Assembly (NCBI RefSeq): GCF_024347375.1
Contig: NZ_AP025471.1
Location: 248,001 to 312,000, forward strand
Length of the DNA stretch: 64,000 nucleotides
Direction of reading: 5' to 3'
DNA from: Vibrio coralliirubri
GTDB taxonomy: Bacteria > Pseudomonadota > Gammaproteobacteria > Enterobacterales > Vibrionaceae
In this document: positions 53,424 to 63,829 of the stretch, piece by piece
Layout: the number at the start of each line of letters is the position of its first letter
How positions within the stretch are numbered: position 1 is the first letter of the stretch
Position numbers and translations under genes: made by a program
Notes under the pieces: generated by a model
What the model saw: only the letters and a program-made list of their open reading frames with translations
Told to the model about the DNA's origin: nothing
The model's database searches: none

Positions 53424-54836
53424 ATGAAAAAACAAACTTCAATGCTTCCAAGTACGGTTGCCGTTAATCGCAGAACGCCGAGATCTTCTATGAAGATTTC
53501 GGCGTTAGCTGTGCTGGTGGCCGGAGCATTAACGAGCTACGGAGCCTTGGCTGAAAGTGTCAGCTTAAGTGAGCTGTATCAGCAATCTCTCGACAATAAC
53601 CCTGCGTTAAAAAGTGCAGCACTAGCCATTGATAGTGCGACCTATGGTGCAGACAAAGTAGGTGCCGCGTATTTACCTCAGGTTGATGCAAACCTTGCGT
53701 ATGGTGTGCTTCGTAACAGCTACACCACACTCAACGAGATAGACACCAACGCGGCACAGGCGTCTATTTCTGTTGGGCAAAATCTTTATAACGCGAAACT
53801 GAACGCGGCAAATGAGCTAAGTAATCAACAGGTTGAGCTCAGCCAAGTCTCACACCAAGTCGCGTTAGAGAGCCTCGCTTTGCAAGTCGTGGTGGGTTAT
53901 TTCAATGCCCTTAAAGCGCAAGAGTCGTTAAAGCAAACCAAAGCGACACAAGAAGCGATCGAAGAGCAGCTTAAGCAAACCGAACGTCAATTTTCATTGG
54001 GGATGATTCCGGAAAATGACGTGATTGATGCCCGCGCTCAGTTCGATTTGGTTTCTGCATCGGTGATTGTGGCTGAAAACGAAGTTGAGAAATCATTGGA
54101 CGCGCTTTACGAGCTGTCTGGCAATGAGTTTACGTCGGTTTATCCACTGAATACTGACCGTTACGACGCCAATATCCCAACGCCAGAAAATGCACTGACA
54201 TGGCAGGAAAAAGCGCAGCAATTCAACCCTGAGATGCAAATTCAGAAACAACTGGTTGAGCTAAGCAAGCAGCAGATTGAACTGGCGCAAGCTGGGCATC
54301 AACCGTCGTTAGGCTTGGTTGCTGAGTACCGTTATACGTTTGCGAGCGAGATTCGTAGAACCGAGATGGGTCAGTCAAAACAACAGTTTAATAGCATTGA
54401 TGACAACTCAACCGTGTTTGCAGGTGTAGCAATGACCTTGCCTGTCTACCGAGGCGGGGCAACCAGCAACGAAGTACAACAAGCCAAGGTTCAATACCAA
54501 CAAGCCCTTCAGCTTCAAGAACAATCTTGGAGAAGCGTGACGCGTCAAATCCGCGGTGCAGAAAAAGACCTCAATGCCCTTATTAGTGCTCAGCAAGCCT
54601 ATGCCAACGCTGTTCATTCTGCCGAACGCTCACTTGTTGCGACTCAACAAGGTTTTGAAATTGGCAGCAGAACGATTGTCGATGTGCTAAACGGAACTCG
54701 TCAGCTTTATGCGGCGAAGCAAGACCTGACTGAAGCGCAAATTGATTTCATTTTGGTGTCACTGCAGCTCAAGTTCTTAGGTGGCGAGCTTCTACCTGAA
54801 GACATCAGTGCGATTAACGCTGGATTGAAACGCTAG
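53424..54836 (+). CDS. TolC-family outer-membrane efflux protein
   Basis: This outer-membrane factor of about 470 residues forms the exit duct of a tripartite pump. A signal peptide core (MKISALAVLVAGALTSYG) ends ALA before ESVSLSELYQ. The two OEP repeats follow: LDNNPALKSAALAID with long helices to 250, then AGHQPSLGLVAEYRYTF and VDVLNGTRQLYAAKQDLTEA. The ATG at 53424 would put about 20 residues before the signal core; the ATG at 53490 is the alternative. It leads an operon with an adaptor and an RND pump. The 249 bp to the divergent cold-shock gene are A/T-rich. Confidence 0.87.
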   Translation: MKKQTSMLPSTVAVNRRTPRSSMKISALAVLVAGALTSYGALAESVSLSELYQQSLDNNPALKSAALAIDSATYGADKVGAAYLPQVDANLAYGVLRNSYTTLNEIDTNAAQASISVGQNLYNAKLNAANELSNQQVELSQVSHQVALESLALQVVVGYFNALKAQESLKQTKATQEAIEEQLKQTERQFSLGMIPENDVIDARAQFDLVSASVIVAENEVEKSLDALYELSGNEFTSVYPLNTDRYDANIPTPENALTWQEKAQQFNPEMQIQKQLVELSKQQIELAQAGHQPSLGLVAEYRYTFASEIRRTEMGQSKQQFNSIDDNSTVFAGVAMTLPVYRGGATSNEVQQAKVQYQQALQLQEQSWRSVTRQIRGAEKDLNALISAQQAYANAVHSAERSLVATQQGFEIGSRTIVDVLNGTRQLYAAKQDLTEAQIDFILVSLQLKFLGGELLPEDISAINAGLKR

Positions 54837-54985
54837 TCGAAAAAGCGGGTTAAAGCGATCGCTCGAAATCATGGCGCAAGCGCCGAATAGAAAATAGATC
54901 AAATGTGATGGCACCTGAGATTAAACCTTAGATTGAATCAGGATGCGGTCACTCAATGTATCGACGTATTTGTAGAGAACACACG

Positions 54986-56071
54986 ATGAAAAAAACAATA
55001 ACGTTATTAACCGCAAGTATCTTACTTGCAGGCTGTGGTGGTAATTCACAACCTATGGAGCAAACCGTTGCTCCAGTGCCTAGTACACCGGTAACTGTGG
55101 TGCTTGCAGAGGAAATGGCACATTCGCCAATCCAATACCACGTCGGAAGAATGGAGGCGGTTGAATCTGCTCAATTGACACCAAGAACCAGTGGTTTCTT
55201 GTTAAATAAACTCTTTGATGACGGTGCCTTTGTCGAAGCGGGCGCTGTGCTTTTTGAAATTGACCCAACGTCATACCAAGCGGCATTTGATGCGGCAAAA
55301 GCAACCTTATCTGAAGCGCAATCGGCACTGAGCTTGACTCAGCTAAACCATGAAAGAACCACTCAGATGTTGAAGTCGGGCGGTATTTCACAGTCGCAGC
55401 TCGATTTGAGCATTGCTGAGCTAGAGATGGCGAGATCTCGAGTGGTGTCTGCGCGAGCAAACGTAAGAGTTCAGCAAGACAACTTAGACCAAACCCAAGT
55501 TAAAGCACCGTACTCAGGTCAGTTAGGGAAAAGTAACTTCTCTATCGGTGACATGGTAGGACCTAACTTTGGCCCATTGATTGACCTGATCAAGATGGAT
55601 CCGATCGATGCGACCTTCTCGATTAAAGAAAGCGAACTGAGTCAGTATCAGCTTCAAGGCAAGCAAGCGACATCTGTATTGCTTGAGCGTGATGGCCAAT
55701 TGACGGATTACCAAGGCAACATCGCTTTTGTTGATAACAAAGTAAATGCAGCCAGCGGTACGGTGACGATTTCTGCCTCTTTTGATAACAGCGAAGCGGG
55801 TCTGCTGCCAAATCAATTTGTTCGTGTTGGGCTGACGAGTGCAGAACCATTAAGCGGCGTGCAAATTCCTCATAAGGCGATCCATCAAGATCAGCTCACT
55901 CAATATGTACTTACTATCGAAGAAGGTAATGCGGTACGTCGTGATGTCGTTGTAGGTGATCGAATTGGACAAGATGTTTTCGTCGCAAATGGCTTGGACG
56001 CCGGTGAACCAGTGATTGTTGGCGGGCTGCAACGCATTCGTCCTGGTGCCCCTGTTTCAGTTGCGGAGTAA
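54986..56071 (+). CDS. RND efflux periplasmic adaptor lipoprotein (MFP)
   Basis: This 361-residue membrane-fusion protein has a lipobox (SILLAGCGG), so it is anchored to the inner membrane by Cys lipidation. The domain order is lipoyl-like (QLTPRTSGFLLNKLFDDGAF), helical hairpin (about 95-160), a second lipoyl half (KAPYSGQLGKSNFSIGDMV) and beta-barrel, as in AcrA. The start at 54986 is preferred over 54956 as it yields the proper signal. It joins the TolC-like protein and the pump encoded 6 bp later. Confidence 0.9.
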   Translation: MKKTITLLTASILLAGCGGNSQPMEQTVAPVPSTPVTVVLAEEMAHSPIQYHVGRMEAVESAQLTPRTSGFLLNKLFDDGAFVEAGAVLFEIDPTSYQAAFDAAKATLSEAQSALSLTQLNHERTTQMLKSGGISQSQLDLSIAELEMARSRVVSARANVRVQQDNLDQTQVKAPYSGQLGKSNFSIGDMVGPNFGPLIDLIKMDPIDATFSIKESELSQYQLQGKQATSVLLERDGQLTDYQGNIAFVDNKVNAASGTVTISASFDNSEAGLLPNQFVRVGLTSAEPLSGVQIPHKAIHQDQLTQYVLTIEEGNAVRRDVVVGDRIGQDVFVANGLDAGEPVIVGGLQRIRPGAPVSVAE

Positions 56072-56077
56072 TAGATT

Positions 56078-59000
56078 ATGCTCAGTAAATTTTTTATCAA
56101 CCGACCGAAATTTGCGTTTGTTATCTCGATCTTCCTGACCTTGATTGGCTTGATTGCGATTAAAACCATGCCGATTTCAGAGTACCCAAGCGTGACGCCT
56201 CCACAAGTTCGTGTCGTCGCGTTCATGCCGGGCGCCAGTGCTGAAACCGTAAAAGAGGTGATTGGTAATCCAATCGAAGAGGAAGTGAACGGTGTTGATG
56301 GCATGGTTTACATGCAGTCACGTTCAACCAACGATGGCCGTTACTTCTTAAACATTACCTTTGATAACAGCGTTGACGCCGATATGGCGATGGTTAACGT
56401 ATCTAACCGCGTTGCCGTTGCTGAAAACATGCTGCCGTTTGAAGTTCGTGCTCGTGGTGTGCGTATTCGTAAAGCCGCGCCGGATGATTTGCTCGCGATT
56501 GCTTTCTACTCTGAAGACCAATCGATGTCAGAGCTAGAGCTTAACAGCTGGGTTGAAGCAAACTTCATGGAGCGTATCGCTCGTATCTCTGGCTTAGCAA
56601 GCAGCGATTTGATCGGTGCGACCTATGGTATGCGCGTGTGGCTCGATATGGACCGCATGGCGTCACTGGGTGTCACGACATTTGATGTGAAGAACGCCAT
56701 TCGTGAACAAAATGCAGTAGTGCCAGCAGGGCGAATTGGCCAAGGTCCAAGTCGTGAAAATGCCGCATTGCAGTTTAACTTGATCACACAAGGTCGACTG
56801 TCGAGTGCAGAAGAGTTTGAACAAATCATTGTAAAAACGTTAGCAGACGGCAATCAAATCTATCTGAAAGACGTATCTAACGTGGAGATTGGCAGCCAAT
56901 TCTATGATGCCTACGCAACCTACAATGGCGGAGATGCTGCTCTAGTTGCAATGCAGGCTAACCCAGATGCCAACGCTTTGGAAACAGGCGCTGCGGTTAA
57001 ATCGGTATTGGAAGACATCGAAAGCATCATGCCTGCCGGTATGACTTACGCGATCCCATACGACACCACCTTATCGGTTGAAGCGTCTATTCGCAGTATC
57101 GTTGAAACCTTGATTGTTGCTGTCGGGCTTGTTATTGCGGTGACTTACCTGTTCTTAGGTAATGTCAGAACAACACTTGCACCTGTGGTTGCGATTCCTG
57201 TGTCTTTGATTGGTACTTTTGCTTTCATGCAAATGGGTGGCTTTAGTATCAATACCGTTACCTTATTTGGCTTGATTCTGGCGATTGGTATCGTGGTGGA
57301 CAATGCCATTTTGGTGGTTGAGAACGTAGAACGCATTCTCAATGAAAACCAAACCATTGATGCCAAAGAAGCCACCAATCGAGCGATGAAAGAAGTCACC
57401 GGCCCGATTGTCGCGTCAACATTGGTCATGCTTGCGGTGTTTATTCCTGTGGCATTGCTGCCAGGTATTACGGGGCTGATGTTTGCTCAGTTCTCTATCA
57501 CCATCTGTATCGCTTTGGTGCTATCCGCTATCAATGCACTCACTTTGTCACCTGCACTATGTGCAATGGTTATGAAGCGCAATCCTAAGCCTGCTAAGTG
57601 GTTTGTCGCATTCAATGCAATGTTCGACAAAGTGACGACGGCTTACGGCAAAGCAGTGTCTTTATTGGTTCGCAAATCAGCAGTGCTTTTGGTTTCGTTC
57701 GCAGTGGCTATTGCTGCCATGGTTGTGATGAATGACAAGCTACCGACGGCATTTGTTCCAGCTGAAGACAAAGGCGTGTTGGCGCTCGCTATGTTCTTGC
57801 CTGATAACGCGTCGAAAGAGCGTACTCATGACTTGATCCGTCAAGCTGAAGCGGTATTAAACCAAGACCCAGCAATTGAAGATTTCGCAGGTGCGATTGG
57901 TTTCAATGCTCTGACCGGCGGTGTTGCCGCTAACTCAGCGACCATGTTTGTCAATTTGAAAGACTGGGGTGAGCGTCTTGCAATGGATGGTGACCATACA
58001 CAAGCTGCGGTCGCCCAGCGCATCAACATGCAATTGTATGGCATTGATAAGTCGATGAGCATCGCGATGGGTCTACCACCTATTCCAGGTATTGGTATCG
58101 GTGATGCACTTGAGTTTATGGTGCAAGACACGTCTGGCCGCACTGCTCAAGAACTCGCGCAAGTGACTTACGCGATGATGGCAGCGGCAAATCAAACGCC
58201 AGAAATCACCAATGCGATGACGACTTATCGTGCAAATGTTCCACATTACAACGTCGAAATTGATCGCGAGAAAGCGCGTCAGTTAGGCGTACCACTCAGT
58301 GCAATTAACGATGCGATGGCGACACATTTGGCGTCTTCATACGTTAATGACTTTGCCCTAAACGGAAGAAGCTACCGAGTTTTTGTTCAAGCTAAAGGGG
58401 AACAACGAAATGATCTATCTGATGTGTTACGCATACATGTCCCGTCGGCGCTTGGCGAGCAAGTTCCGCTGTCTGCTGTCGCAACGATTGAACCGACATT
58501 AGAGCCTGATCTCGTCACAAGCTACAACATGTTACCTGCGGCACGTTTGCAGCTAAATCCAGCTCCAGGTTACTCATCTGGTGAAGCGATTGATGCAATG
58601 GAGCGCATTGCCGAGGAAGTTTTAACTCAGGGTTACACCTATGAGTGGACGAACATGGCTTATCAAGAGAAGTTGGCGGGGAACACGGCTCAAATCGCTC
58701 TGGTTTTAGCACTGGTATTCATCTACTTGTTCCTTGTAGCTCAGTACGAATCGTGGGCTCTGCCTACTGCGATCATCATTGTGGCTCCAACCGCTGCTGT
58801 GGGTACCTTCGCGGCGCTATTAGCGGGTGGGCAAGCCTTGTCTATCTACGGTCAAATTGGCTTGATTCTATTAATTTCCCTTGCAGCCAAGAACGCGATT
58901 TTGATGGTCGAGTTCTCAAAGCTGAAGCGTGAAACTCAAGGTTTAAGTATCGAAGAGGCAGCGATTCAAGGCGGCAAGATGCGTTTTAGAGCCGTAAACA

Positions 59001-59197
59001 TGACGTCATGGTCATTCATTCTTGGCATCTTGCCTTTGGTGTTTGCCAATGGTGCAGGAGCTATCTCTCAGAACACCACTGGATTGGCACTACTGGGTGG
59101 CATGTTGATGGTGCTGGGAGTCGGTTCGATGATGACTCCTGGCTTCTATGCCATTTTCCAAACGCTTCGTGAAAAACTGAAAACGAAACAACAGTAA
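56078..59197 (+). CDS. RND multidrug efflux pump (AcrB/HAE1 type)
   Basis: This 1039-residue inner-membrane proton/drug antiporter has the HAE1 start [18 protein letters not shown], the periplasmic porter domain, and the TM4 acidic motif [18 protein letters not shown], with TM10 [16 protein letters not shown] carrying the Lys of the proton relay. 12 TMs and two large periplasmic loops are present; the length is normal for AcrB/VexB-type pumps. Substrates cannot be read. It completes a self-contained TolC-MFP-RND operon, with no regulator adjacent. Confidence 0.93.
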   Translation: MLSKFFINRPKFAFVISIFLTLIGLIAIKTMPISEYPSVTPPQVRVVAFMPGASAETVKEVIGNPIEEEVNGVDGMVYMQSRSTNDGRYFLNITFDNSVDADMAMVNVSNRVAVAENMLPFEVRARGVRIRKAAPDDLLAIAFYSEDQSMSELELNSWVEANFMERIARISGLASSDLIGATYGMRVWLDMDRMASLGVTTFDVKNAIREQNAVVPAGRIGQGPSRENAALQFNLITQGRLSSAEEFEQIIVKTLADGNQIYLKDVSNVEIGSQFYDAYATYNGGDAALVAMQANPDANALETGAAVKSVLEDIESIMPAGMTYAIPYDTTLSVEASIRSIVETLIVAVGLVIAVTYLFLGNVRTTLAPVVAIPVSLIGTFAFMQMGGFSINTVTLFGLILAIGIVVDNAILVVENVERILNENQTIDAKEATNRAMKEVTGPIVASTLVMLAVFIPVALLPGITGLMFAQFSITICIALVLSAINALTLSPALCAMVMKRNPKPAKWFVAFNAMFDKVTTAYGKAVSLLVRKSAVLLVSFAVAIAAMVVMNDKLPTAFVPAEDKGVLALAMFLPDNASKERTHDLIRQAEAVLNQDPAIEDFAGAIGFNALTGGVAANSATMFVNLKDWGERLAMDGDHTQAAVAQRINMQLYGIDKSMSIAMGLPPIPGIGIGDALEFMVQDTSGRTAQELAQVTYAMMAAANQTPEITNAMTTYRANVPHYNVEIDREKARQLGVPLSAINDAMATHLASSYVNDFALNGRSYRVFVQAKGEQRNDLSDVLRIHVPSALGEQVPLSAVATIEPTLEPDLVTSYNMLPAARLQLNPAPGYSSGEAIDAMERIAEEVLTQGYTYEWTNMAYQEKLAGNTAQIALVLALVFIYLFLVAQYESWALPTAIIIVAPTAAVGTFAALLAGGQALSIYGQIGLILLISLAAKNAILMVEFSKLKRETQGLSIEEAAIQGGKMRFRAVNMTSWSFILGILPLVFANGAGAISQNTTGLALLGGMLMVLGVGSMMTPGFYAIFQTLREKLKTKQQ

Positions 59198-59395
59198 CCC
59201 ATAGCCTCAATAAAGTGGCGGCAAAGGTGTGTTGTTGCTTTATTGATGGTTTTTACCCCTCGTTATGAATTTTAAAGATTGTTTTTATCGTCTGATAATT
59301 GAGGGAGGCAGGGAGTATTTCTCTGACCAAGTTATTAAACATGAGCCATGTGAGTACGGAAGCGGCTATGGCTCCAATGAGAATAAGGTTTACAC

Positions 59396-60175
59396 ATGAA
59401 AAAACTATTACTGACCGCTTCAATGTTCGCTGCAATGTCTGGTACTGCTTTTGCGAATGAAGAAGAAAGCCAAGTGATTGATCCATCGGATCTAACTCGT
59501 GTTTATACGCAAGCGGCTTTTTTTGTTACTTCTGACGCTGATATCCGTTTGTCTTCAATGCTAACAGGAGCATGGTCTGAAACGACTCAGTTCGGTGGCT
59601 TTATCGAAGGTAACTTTGGCGACTCCGATGCTAAGCCTGGCAAAGATTCAATGGGTGTTGATTACCTTGGTAGCCGAGCTCAATATTTCCAAGTATCGGC
59701 GATTGATAGCTCATTGATGCCACGTGTTGGCTTCATGGCAGACTTCATCCACACTAAGAACTCAGCACTGGGCTTGGATGACAACACGTTGATGTCTGTC
59801 GGTGCAATCGGCTTGATCAACCCTGCTTATACCGGCGGTGCAATGCTGTTTCCAAACGTAAACTACACCATCGGTGAAGTGTTTGGTGAAACCGCAGACG
59901 GCTACATGCTAAACCTGTTTGCCACCATCCCTATGGGAGATTCTGGCGCGTTTGTTCAAGCATGGCCTGAATACATGAACGTTTCTGGCGATACAGTGAA
60001 ACTTGAGTCGACTTCTTTCAATATCATGATGAACGCTCCTATTAAGGAAGACCGAACTCAGTGGCTAATGACGAAACTGCAATACGCGTCTGCAGATGTC
60101 ACTCTACCAACGGGCGTTACGCTAGAAGGTGACTACGAGCTCAAGGCTGAAGTCGGCGTGAAGTGGTTCTTTTAA
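59396..60175 (+). CDS. Outer-membrane beta-barrel-like protein of unknown function
   Basis: This 259-residue exported protein has signal peptide MKKLLLTASMFAAMSGTAFA cleaved before NEEESQ. The mature chain has alternating strands with Gly and aromatics (GFIEGNFGDS, GFMADFIHT, MLFPNVNYTIGEVFG) and ends in an aromatic residue (AEVGVKWFF), typical of an outer-membrane barrel of about 10-12 strands. No family is recognised. It is preceded by AAGGTTTACAC and has its own terminator. Confidence 0.7.
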   Translation: MKKLLLTASMFAAMSGTAFANEEESQVIDPSDLTRVYTQAAFFVTSDADIRLSSMLTGAWSETTQFGGFIEGNFGDSDAKPGKDSMGVDYLGSRAQYFQVSAIDSSLMPRVGFMADFIHTKNSALGLDDNTLMSVGAIGLINPAYTGGAMLFPNVNYTIGEVFGETADGYMLNLFATIPMGDSGAFVQAWPEYMNVSGDTVKLESTSFNIMMNAPIKEDRTQWLMTKLQYASADVTLPTGVTLEGDYELKAEVGVKWFF

Positions 60176-60230
60176 CAGCTATCAATGGTTTAGCGACCTA
60201 ACAAGCGGTAACTGAGCTATGGTTTAAATA

Positions 60231-60265
60231 AGAAGAGAGCTAATGACGTTAGTTCTCTTCTTTTG
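60231..60265 (+). terminator. Terminator after the outer-membrane gene
   Basis: AGAAGAGAGCTAA (60231-60243) pairs with TTAGTTCTCTTCT (60249-60261), one G-U pair, 5-nt loop, then TTTGCTTT. Confidence 0.85.
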
Positions 60266-60397
60266 CTTTATGGCGCTAAAGATAGCTTTAATCCAGTGAA
60301 CTAGATGCTTGAACCATAATTCAACATGGTCATTTAGTTGTTTTAAGATTACACTGCGCCCAATATTTCAGAAGTACATATTTAGGTAGAGGTCACC

Positions 60398-60934
60398 ATG
60401 GACCAAGAACATTACGAAGACGCTGATTACGAAGGCCAAGAGCTGGGCGAAGAAGGCGAAGAGATAGAAATTGAAGCAATTGGTATTGATGTTTCATCAC
60501 AGCCAATCGAGCTCTACAAAGTGTTTAAAATTGCTAACCTAGTGAGTGGTGGCGGTGAAGCTAAACACATCATCTCTGAAGGCTACGTAGCGGTAAATGG
60601 TGAGCTGGAAACGCGTAAGCGTCGTAAAATGTACGATGGCGACTTTTTTGAATTCAACCAAGAATACTATGTAGTGGTGTGTGATCAGCCAGTACAAGAA
60701 GAATTAGAAAAGCCGAAAAAGAAAGAAGCGCCTAAAAAAGAGAACAAGGCGAAGAAAGGTCAGTCTAAAAAGGATTCTAAGAAGAAAGAATCTAAGAAAA
60801 GCAAAGCAGAAATGCTAAGCGCAAAGGCTGAGCCAAAGAAAGAGAAAAAAGAGAAGAAACCGAAAAAGAAAGCGGACACGCCAAAGCCAACCCGTGACGA
60901 CAAAAGCGGCCGTAATTCGATTGAGTTCTTCTAA
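60398..60934 (+). CDS. S4-domain RNA-binding protein with Lys-rich tail
   Basis: This 178-residue protein has three parts. An acidic leader (1-30) is rich in Glu. An S4 domain (about 37-95) contains PIELYKVFKIANLVSGGGEA, ISEGYVAVNGELE and RKRRKMYDGDFFEF, the YbcJ/RluB-type RNA-binding layout. A Lys/Glu-rich tail (about 105-170) is highly basic and ends GRNSIEFF. It probably binds structured RNA, such as rRNA. It is not co-transcribed with its neighbours. Confidence 0.82.
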   Translation: MDQEHYEDADYEGQELGEEGEEIEIEAIGIDVSSQPIELYKVFKIANLVSGGGEAKHIISEGYVAVNGELETRKRRKMYDGDFFEFNQEYYVVVCDQPVQEELEKPKKKEAPKKENKAKKGQSKKDSKKKESKKSKAEMLSAKAEPKKEKKEKKPKKKADTPKPTRDDKSGRNSIEFF

Positions 60935-61030
60935 GTTATAGTTCTAAAGTACAGCTCTAAACTGCTGATCTAAAGCTATTCTTTCAAAACGCAAGCAAGG
61001 TTAGACCTAGGTTTACGTTAAGCAAATATC

Positions 61031-61060
61031 AAAAGGCTCACTATTTAGTGAGCCTTTTTT
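61031..61060. terminator. Bidirectional terminator between S4 gene and symporter gene
   Basis: AAAAGGCTCACTA (61031-61043) pairs with TAGTGAGCCTTTT (61046-61058), with T-run on the plus side and A-run on the other, so it serves both convergent genes. Confidence 0.9.
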
Positions 61061-61090
61061 GAATGAGCTAGGTTGAATTTAAATAGAACC

Positions 61091-62830
61091 CTAACTGACT
61101 TGTTCTACTTTGTTTGATTGCTTAGAGCGCTTGAACGCGTAAATCATATAACCGATGACGCTTGTAGCAACAATAACAGAGCAGATTCGGATAAAGTTAA
61201 TCAACATCGGTGCGTTCTCAATAAACTCGTTAATTCCCCAAAGTAAAACGAGAGAGAATACAAACATGATGAGTAGTCCCCAACAAGGTGCATCGACTTT
61301 ACCCGGCACAACATACCAACCATCTTCTTTGATCGGTTTGTTCAAACGAGCATATTCTGCTTGTTGACCTTTGACGGTGTAGAGGTGCATTTCTGTCTGT
61401 TTACCGGTTAGCAACAAGCTTGCAGCGTATGCGACAGTAGCATTGACTAACACACCGATTACACAGTACCAAGGCCAAGCAATATCAGTCGCAACAGCAA
61501 CATACCAAATCGCCAAGAAGCTTGCAGCAACACCGATTAATAGTCCCTTCTCTGTTATATGTTTAGAATAAAAACCAAGCACGAACATACAGAAGTTTGC
61601 ACCTACAAAATAGGAACCTGCTTTACTTAATATTTCTAAAACTGAGCCGGTGCTGGTTGCAAACATGAAGGCTGGAATGATGATACATAACGCCCACATA
61701 ACCGTGAAGAAACGCGATACTTTGAGGTAATGTTCCTCTGACTCGTTTTTCTTGTAAAAGCGTTTGTAGAAGTCAGAAACTGAGACGGTAGCCATCGAGT
61801 TAAAAGCGGAATCTAGACTAGACATGCTTGCTGCAAGAATAGCGGCCGCGATGATTCCCATCAAGCCTGGCATACCATATTCGCTGGCATAGTGCAGGAT
61901 AATGGTGTTGCCATTTTCGAACTCTTTACCATCGTAATAAGCGTTAAATAACACGCCTAATAGGATAAATACGAAGTAGATGAAGAAAGCAACGTAACCC
62001 ATCATTAGCATCGCTTTTTTCGCATCACCCATGTTTTTAGCCGCCATACAGCGTTGAACCATCATTTGGTTACCGCCATAAACAGTGGTGTGGAACATTG
62101 TCATTGCGATAACGCCAGCCCATACGGTGGTAACTTGGCTCAAATCTAAATTGGTTTGTAACGCATTCGTCATGCCTTGTGACTTGAGATCTTGCATCAC
62201 TTCGGTCATGGGTTGTGGCATGCCATTCCAGACGGCTTCGATGATGATAAATGCGCCAAGAAACAGAATGACCGCTTGGATTACATCTGTCCAAATAACG
62301 GCGGCAATTCCCCCCATTACGGTATAAATCAGTGCGATAACAGTGACAATGACGATGCAGTAAGTAACGTCGATGCCTGTAATGAATTCGAGGATTAACG
62401 AGGTCGCATATAAGACCGCAGCTGAGCTTATCGCCTGTTTAATCAAGAAGATCAAAGACAGAGTGATACGTGAGGCTTTACCAAAGCGTCGTTCTTGATA
62501 CTCATAAATTGAGGTTAGACCGTTGTTGTAGAAAAACGGCATAAACACAGCAACGATAAAGAAAATCACTAACGGGTAGTTTAGGTGGATAGCGATCACT
62601 GACAAGCCTTCTTTGTAAGACCAAGCTGGTCCACCTAAGAAAGACATAGCACTGACATAGGTACACACAACGGAAATACCGATGGCCCACCATGGAATAT
62701 TTTTATCGCCTAATGCAAATTGGTTAGCGGAAGTGACACGTCTACCAACGAGTGCACCCATAACTAAAGTAAGGACGATATAAGTGCCAAGAATTGTCCA
62801 GTTTAAAGCTCCAAACTCATACATGCTCAC
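61091..62830 (-). CDS. Sodium:solute symporter (SSS family)
   Basis: This 579-residue inner-membrane transporter has 13 or so TMs. The SSS motifs include VSAMSFLGGPAWSYKEG, the sodium-site helix YEYQERRFGK and GGIAAVIWTDVIQAVILFLG, and ASMSSLDSAFNSMA. It couples Na+ entry to uptake of an organic solute; the substrate is unknown. The start overlaps the end of the SnoaL-like gene upstream by 14 bp, so both are one operon. Confidence 0.9.
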   Translation of the reverse strand: MSMYEFGALNWTILGTYIVLTLVMGALVGRRVTSANQFALGDKNIPWWAIGISVVCTYVSAMSFLGGPAWSYKEGLSVIAIHLNYPLVIFFIVAVFMPFFYNNGLTSIYEYQERRFGKASRITLSLIFLIKQAISSAAVLYATSLILEFITGIDVTYCIVIVTVIALIYTVMGGIAAVIWTDVIQAVILFLGAFIIIEAVWNGMPQPMTEVMQDLKSQGMTNALQTNLDLSQVTTVWAGVIAMTMFHTTVYGGNQMMVQRCMAAKNMGDAKKAMLMMGYVAFFIYFVFILLGVLFNAYYDGKEFENGNTIILHYASEYGMPGLMGIIAAAILAASMSSLDSAFNSMATVSVSDFYKRFYKKNESEEHYLKVSRFFTVMWALCIIIPAFMFATSTGSVLEILSKAGSYFVGANFCMFVLGFYSKHITEKGLLIGVAASFLAIWYVAVATDIAWPWYCVIGVLVNATVAYAASLLLTGKQTEMHLYTVKGQQAEYARLNKPIKEDGWYVVPGKVDAPCWGLLIMFVFSLVLLWGINEFIENAPMLINFIRICSVIVATSVIGYMIYAFKRSKQSNKVEQVS

Positions 62831-63809
62831 GTCCTTTTAATTGTTCATCCATTTGCTCAAACAGATCGTAACCAAGCTGTTTTAGTATGTGTGCGATATC
62901 GATAGCGACCCAATTTTCCTTGAGTAATTCTCCTTCGCGTCGCCAGATATCCATAACACGAAGTTCGATGTGCTTGCCTGTAGGCGCTAACCCTAACCAG
63001 CCACTGCTACCAGTATGTGTACCGTGCATGTGTGGCCAACCACCTGTGGATACGTAGTCATTTTTGGACAAAATGTTGAGCTCTATATCGACACTTCGAT
63101 CAGGGAAGGCAAATACAAATGGTCCTTGATGGTGGTCTCTGAAACCTTGGATTCCACGTGTCGTACCAATTGCAGCAGGCCCGTACCACATGAAATCGTC
63201 ATGCCAGTAGTTTTCTAGATCCATTGAATCAAGGCGCTTTCCGTCAAATCGACCCAAGCAAGCCAACATATCTAGCACTAACTTTTGGCTTTTCTCACTC
63301 TCTTCAGTGTCGACGCTACCTGTATATATGCCATCTTGAGTCGCTGGGGCAGGGACTAATCCAGCATGACCTAGGCTTTTGCGTAACGTATTAACGCCAG
63401 CTTGGTTCATTGCATCAATAAAATCAGGGATTAGATAGGATTCAATAATTTGACCATCTTGGATGCATACCATTTCGGTGTAGCGCAAGTAGAGCGTTTT
63501 TCCTGTTGCTGGAATACCAAATAACGGTTGTGTAAAGGTGCCGACAAAATAACCCGTAGAGTTTACCCAAGTGCGGCCTTCGTATTCACCTTGCATAACG
63601 ATTGAAGGGCGTCGTTCAACATCAGGTAGTGAGTTTACTAGCGGCAATAAGAATGCTTGCTCGGTCGCCTTGACACCAGATACGTCATTAATCGGATGTG
63701 CGACACACCATTTAACATCAGCATTTAACATCTCGTGGACTACTTGAGTACGTTCTGATGAGTGAGCGTTAAAATAGGTTTTGTAGAAATTCTCAATCAA
63801 GCTGTTCAA
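62817..63809 (-). CDS. SnoaL-like (NTF2-fold) protein, two tandem domains
   Basis: This 330-residue cytoplasmic protein has two SnoaL/ester-cyclase-like cone domains. The first is at about 1-150 (YFNAHSSERTQVVHEMLNAD, TGKTLYLRYTEMVCIQDGQI) and the second at about 170-325 (ENYWHDDFMWYGPAAIGTTR, APTGKHIELRVMDIWRREGE). Such folds include polyketide cyclases and dehydratase-like enzymes; catalytic function is uncertain. It overlaps the symporter start and is 20 bp after a partial relative at the window edge. Confidence 0.78.
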   Translation of the reverse strand: MNSLIENFYKTYFNAHSSERTQVVHEMLNADVKWCVAHPINDVSGVKATEQAFLLPLVNSLPDVERRPSIVMQGEYEGRTWVNSTGYFVGTFTQPLFGIPATGKTLYLRYTEMVCIQDGQIIESYLIPDFIDAMNQAGVNTLRKSLGHAGLVPAPATQDGIYTGSVDTEESEKSQKLVLDMLACLGRFDGKRLDSMDLENYWHDDFMWYGPAAIGTTRGIQGFRDHHQGPFVFAFPDRSVDIELNILSKNDYVSTGGWPHMHGTHTGSSGWLGLAPTGKHIELRVMDIWRREGELLKENWVAIDIAHILKQLGYDLFEQMDEQLKGREHV

Positions 63810-63829
63810 AATAATACTTCCTTATATAG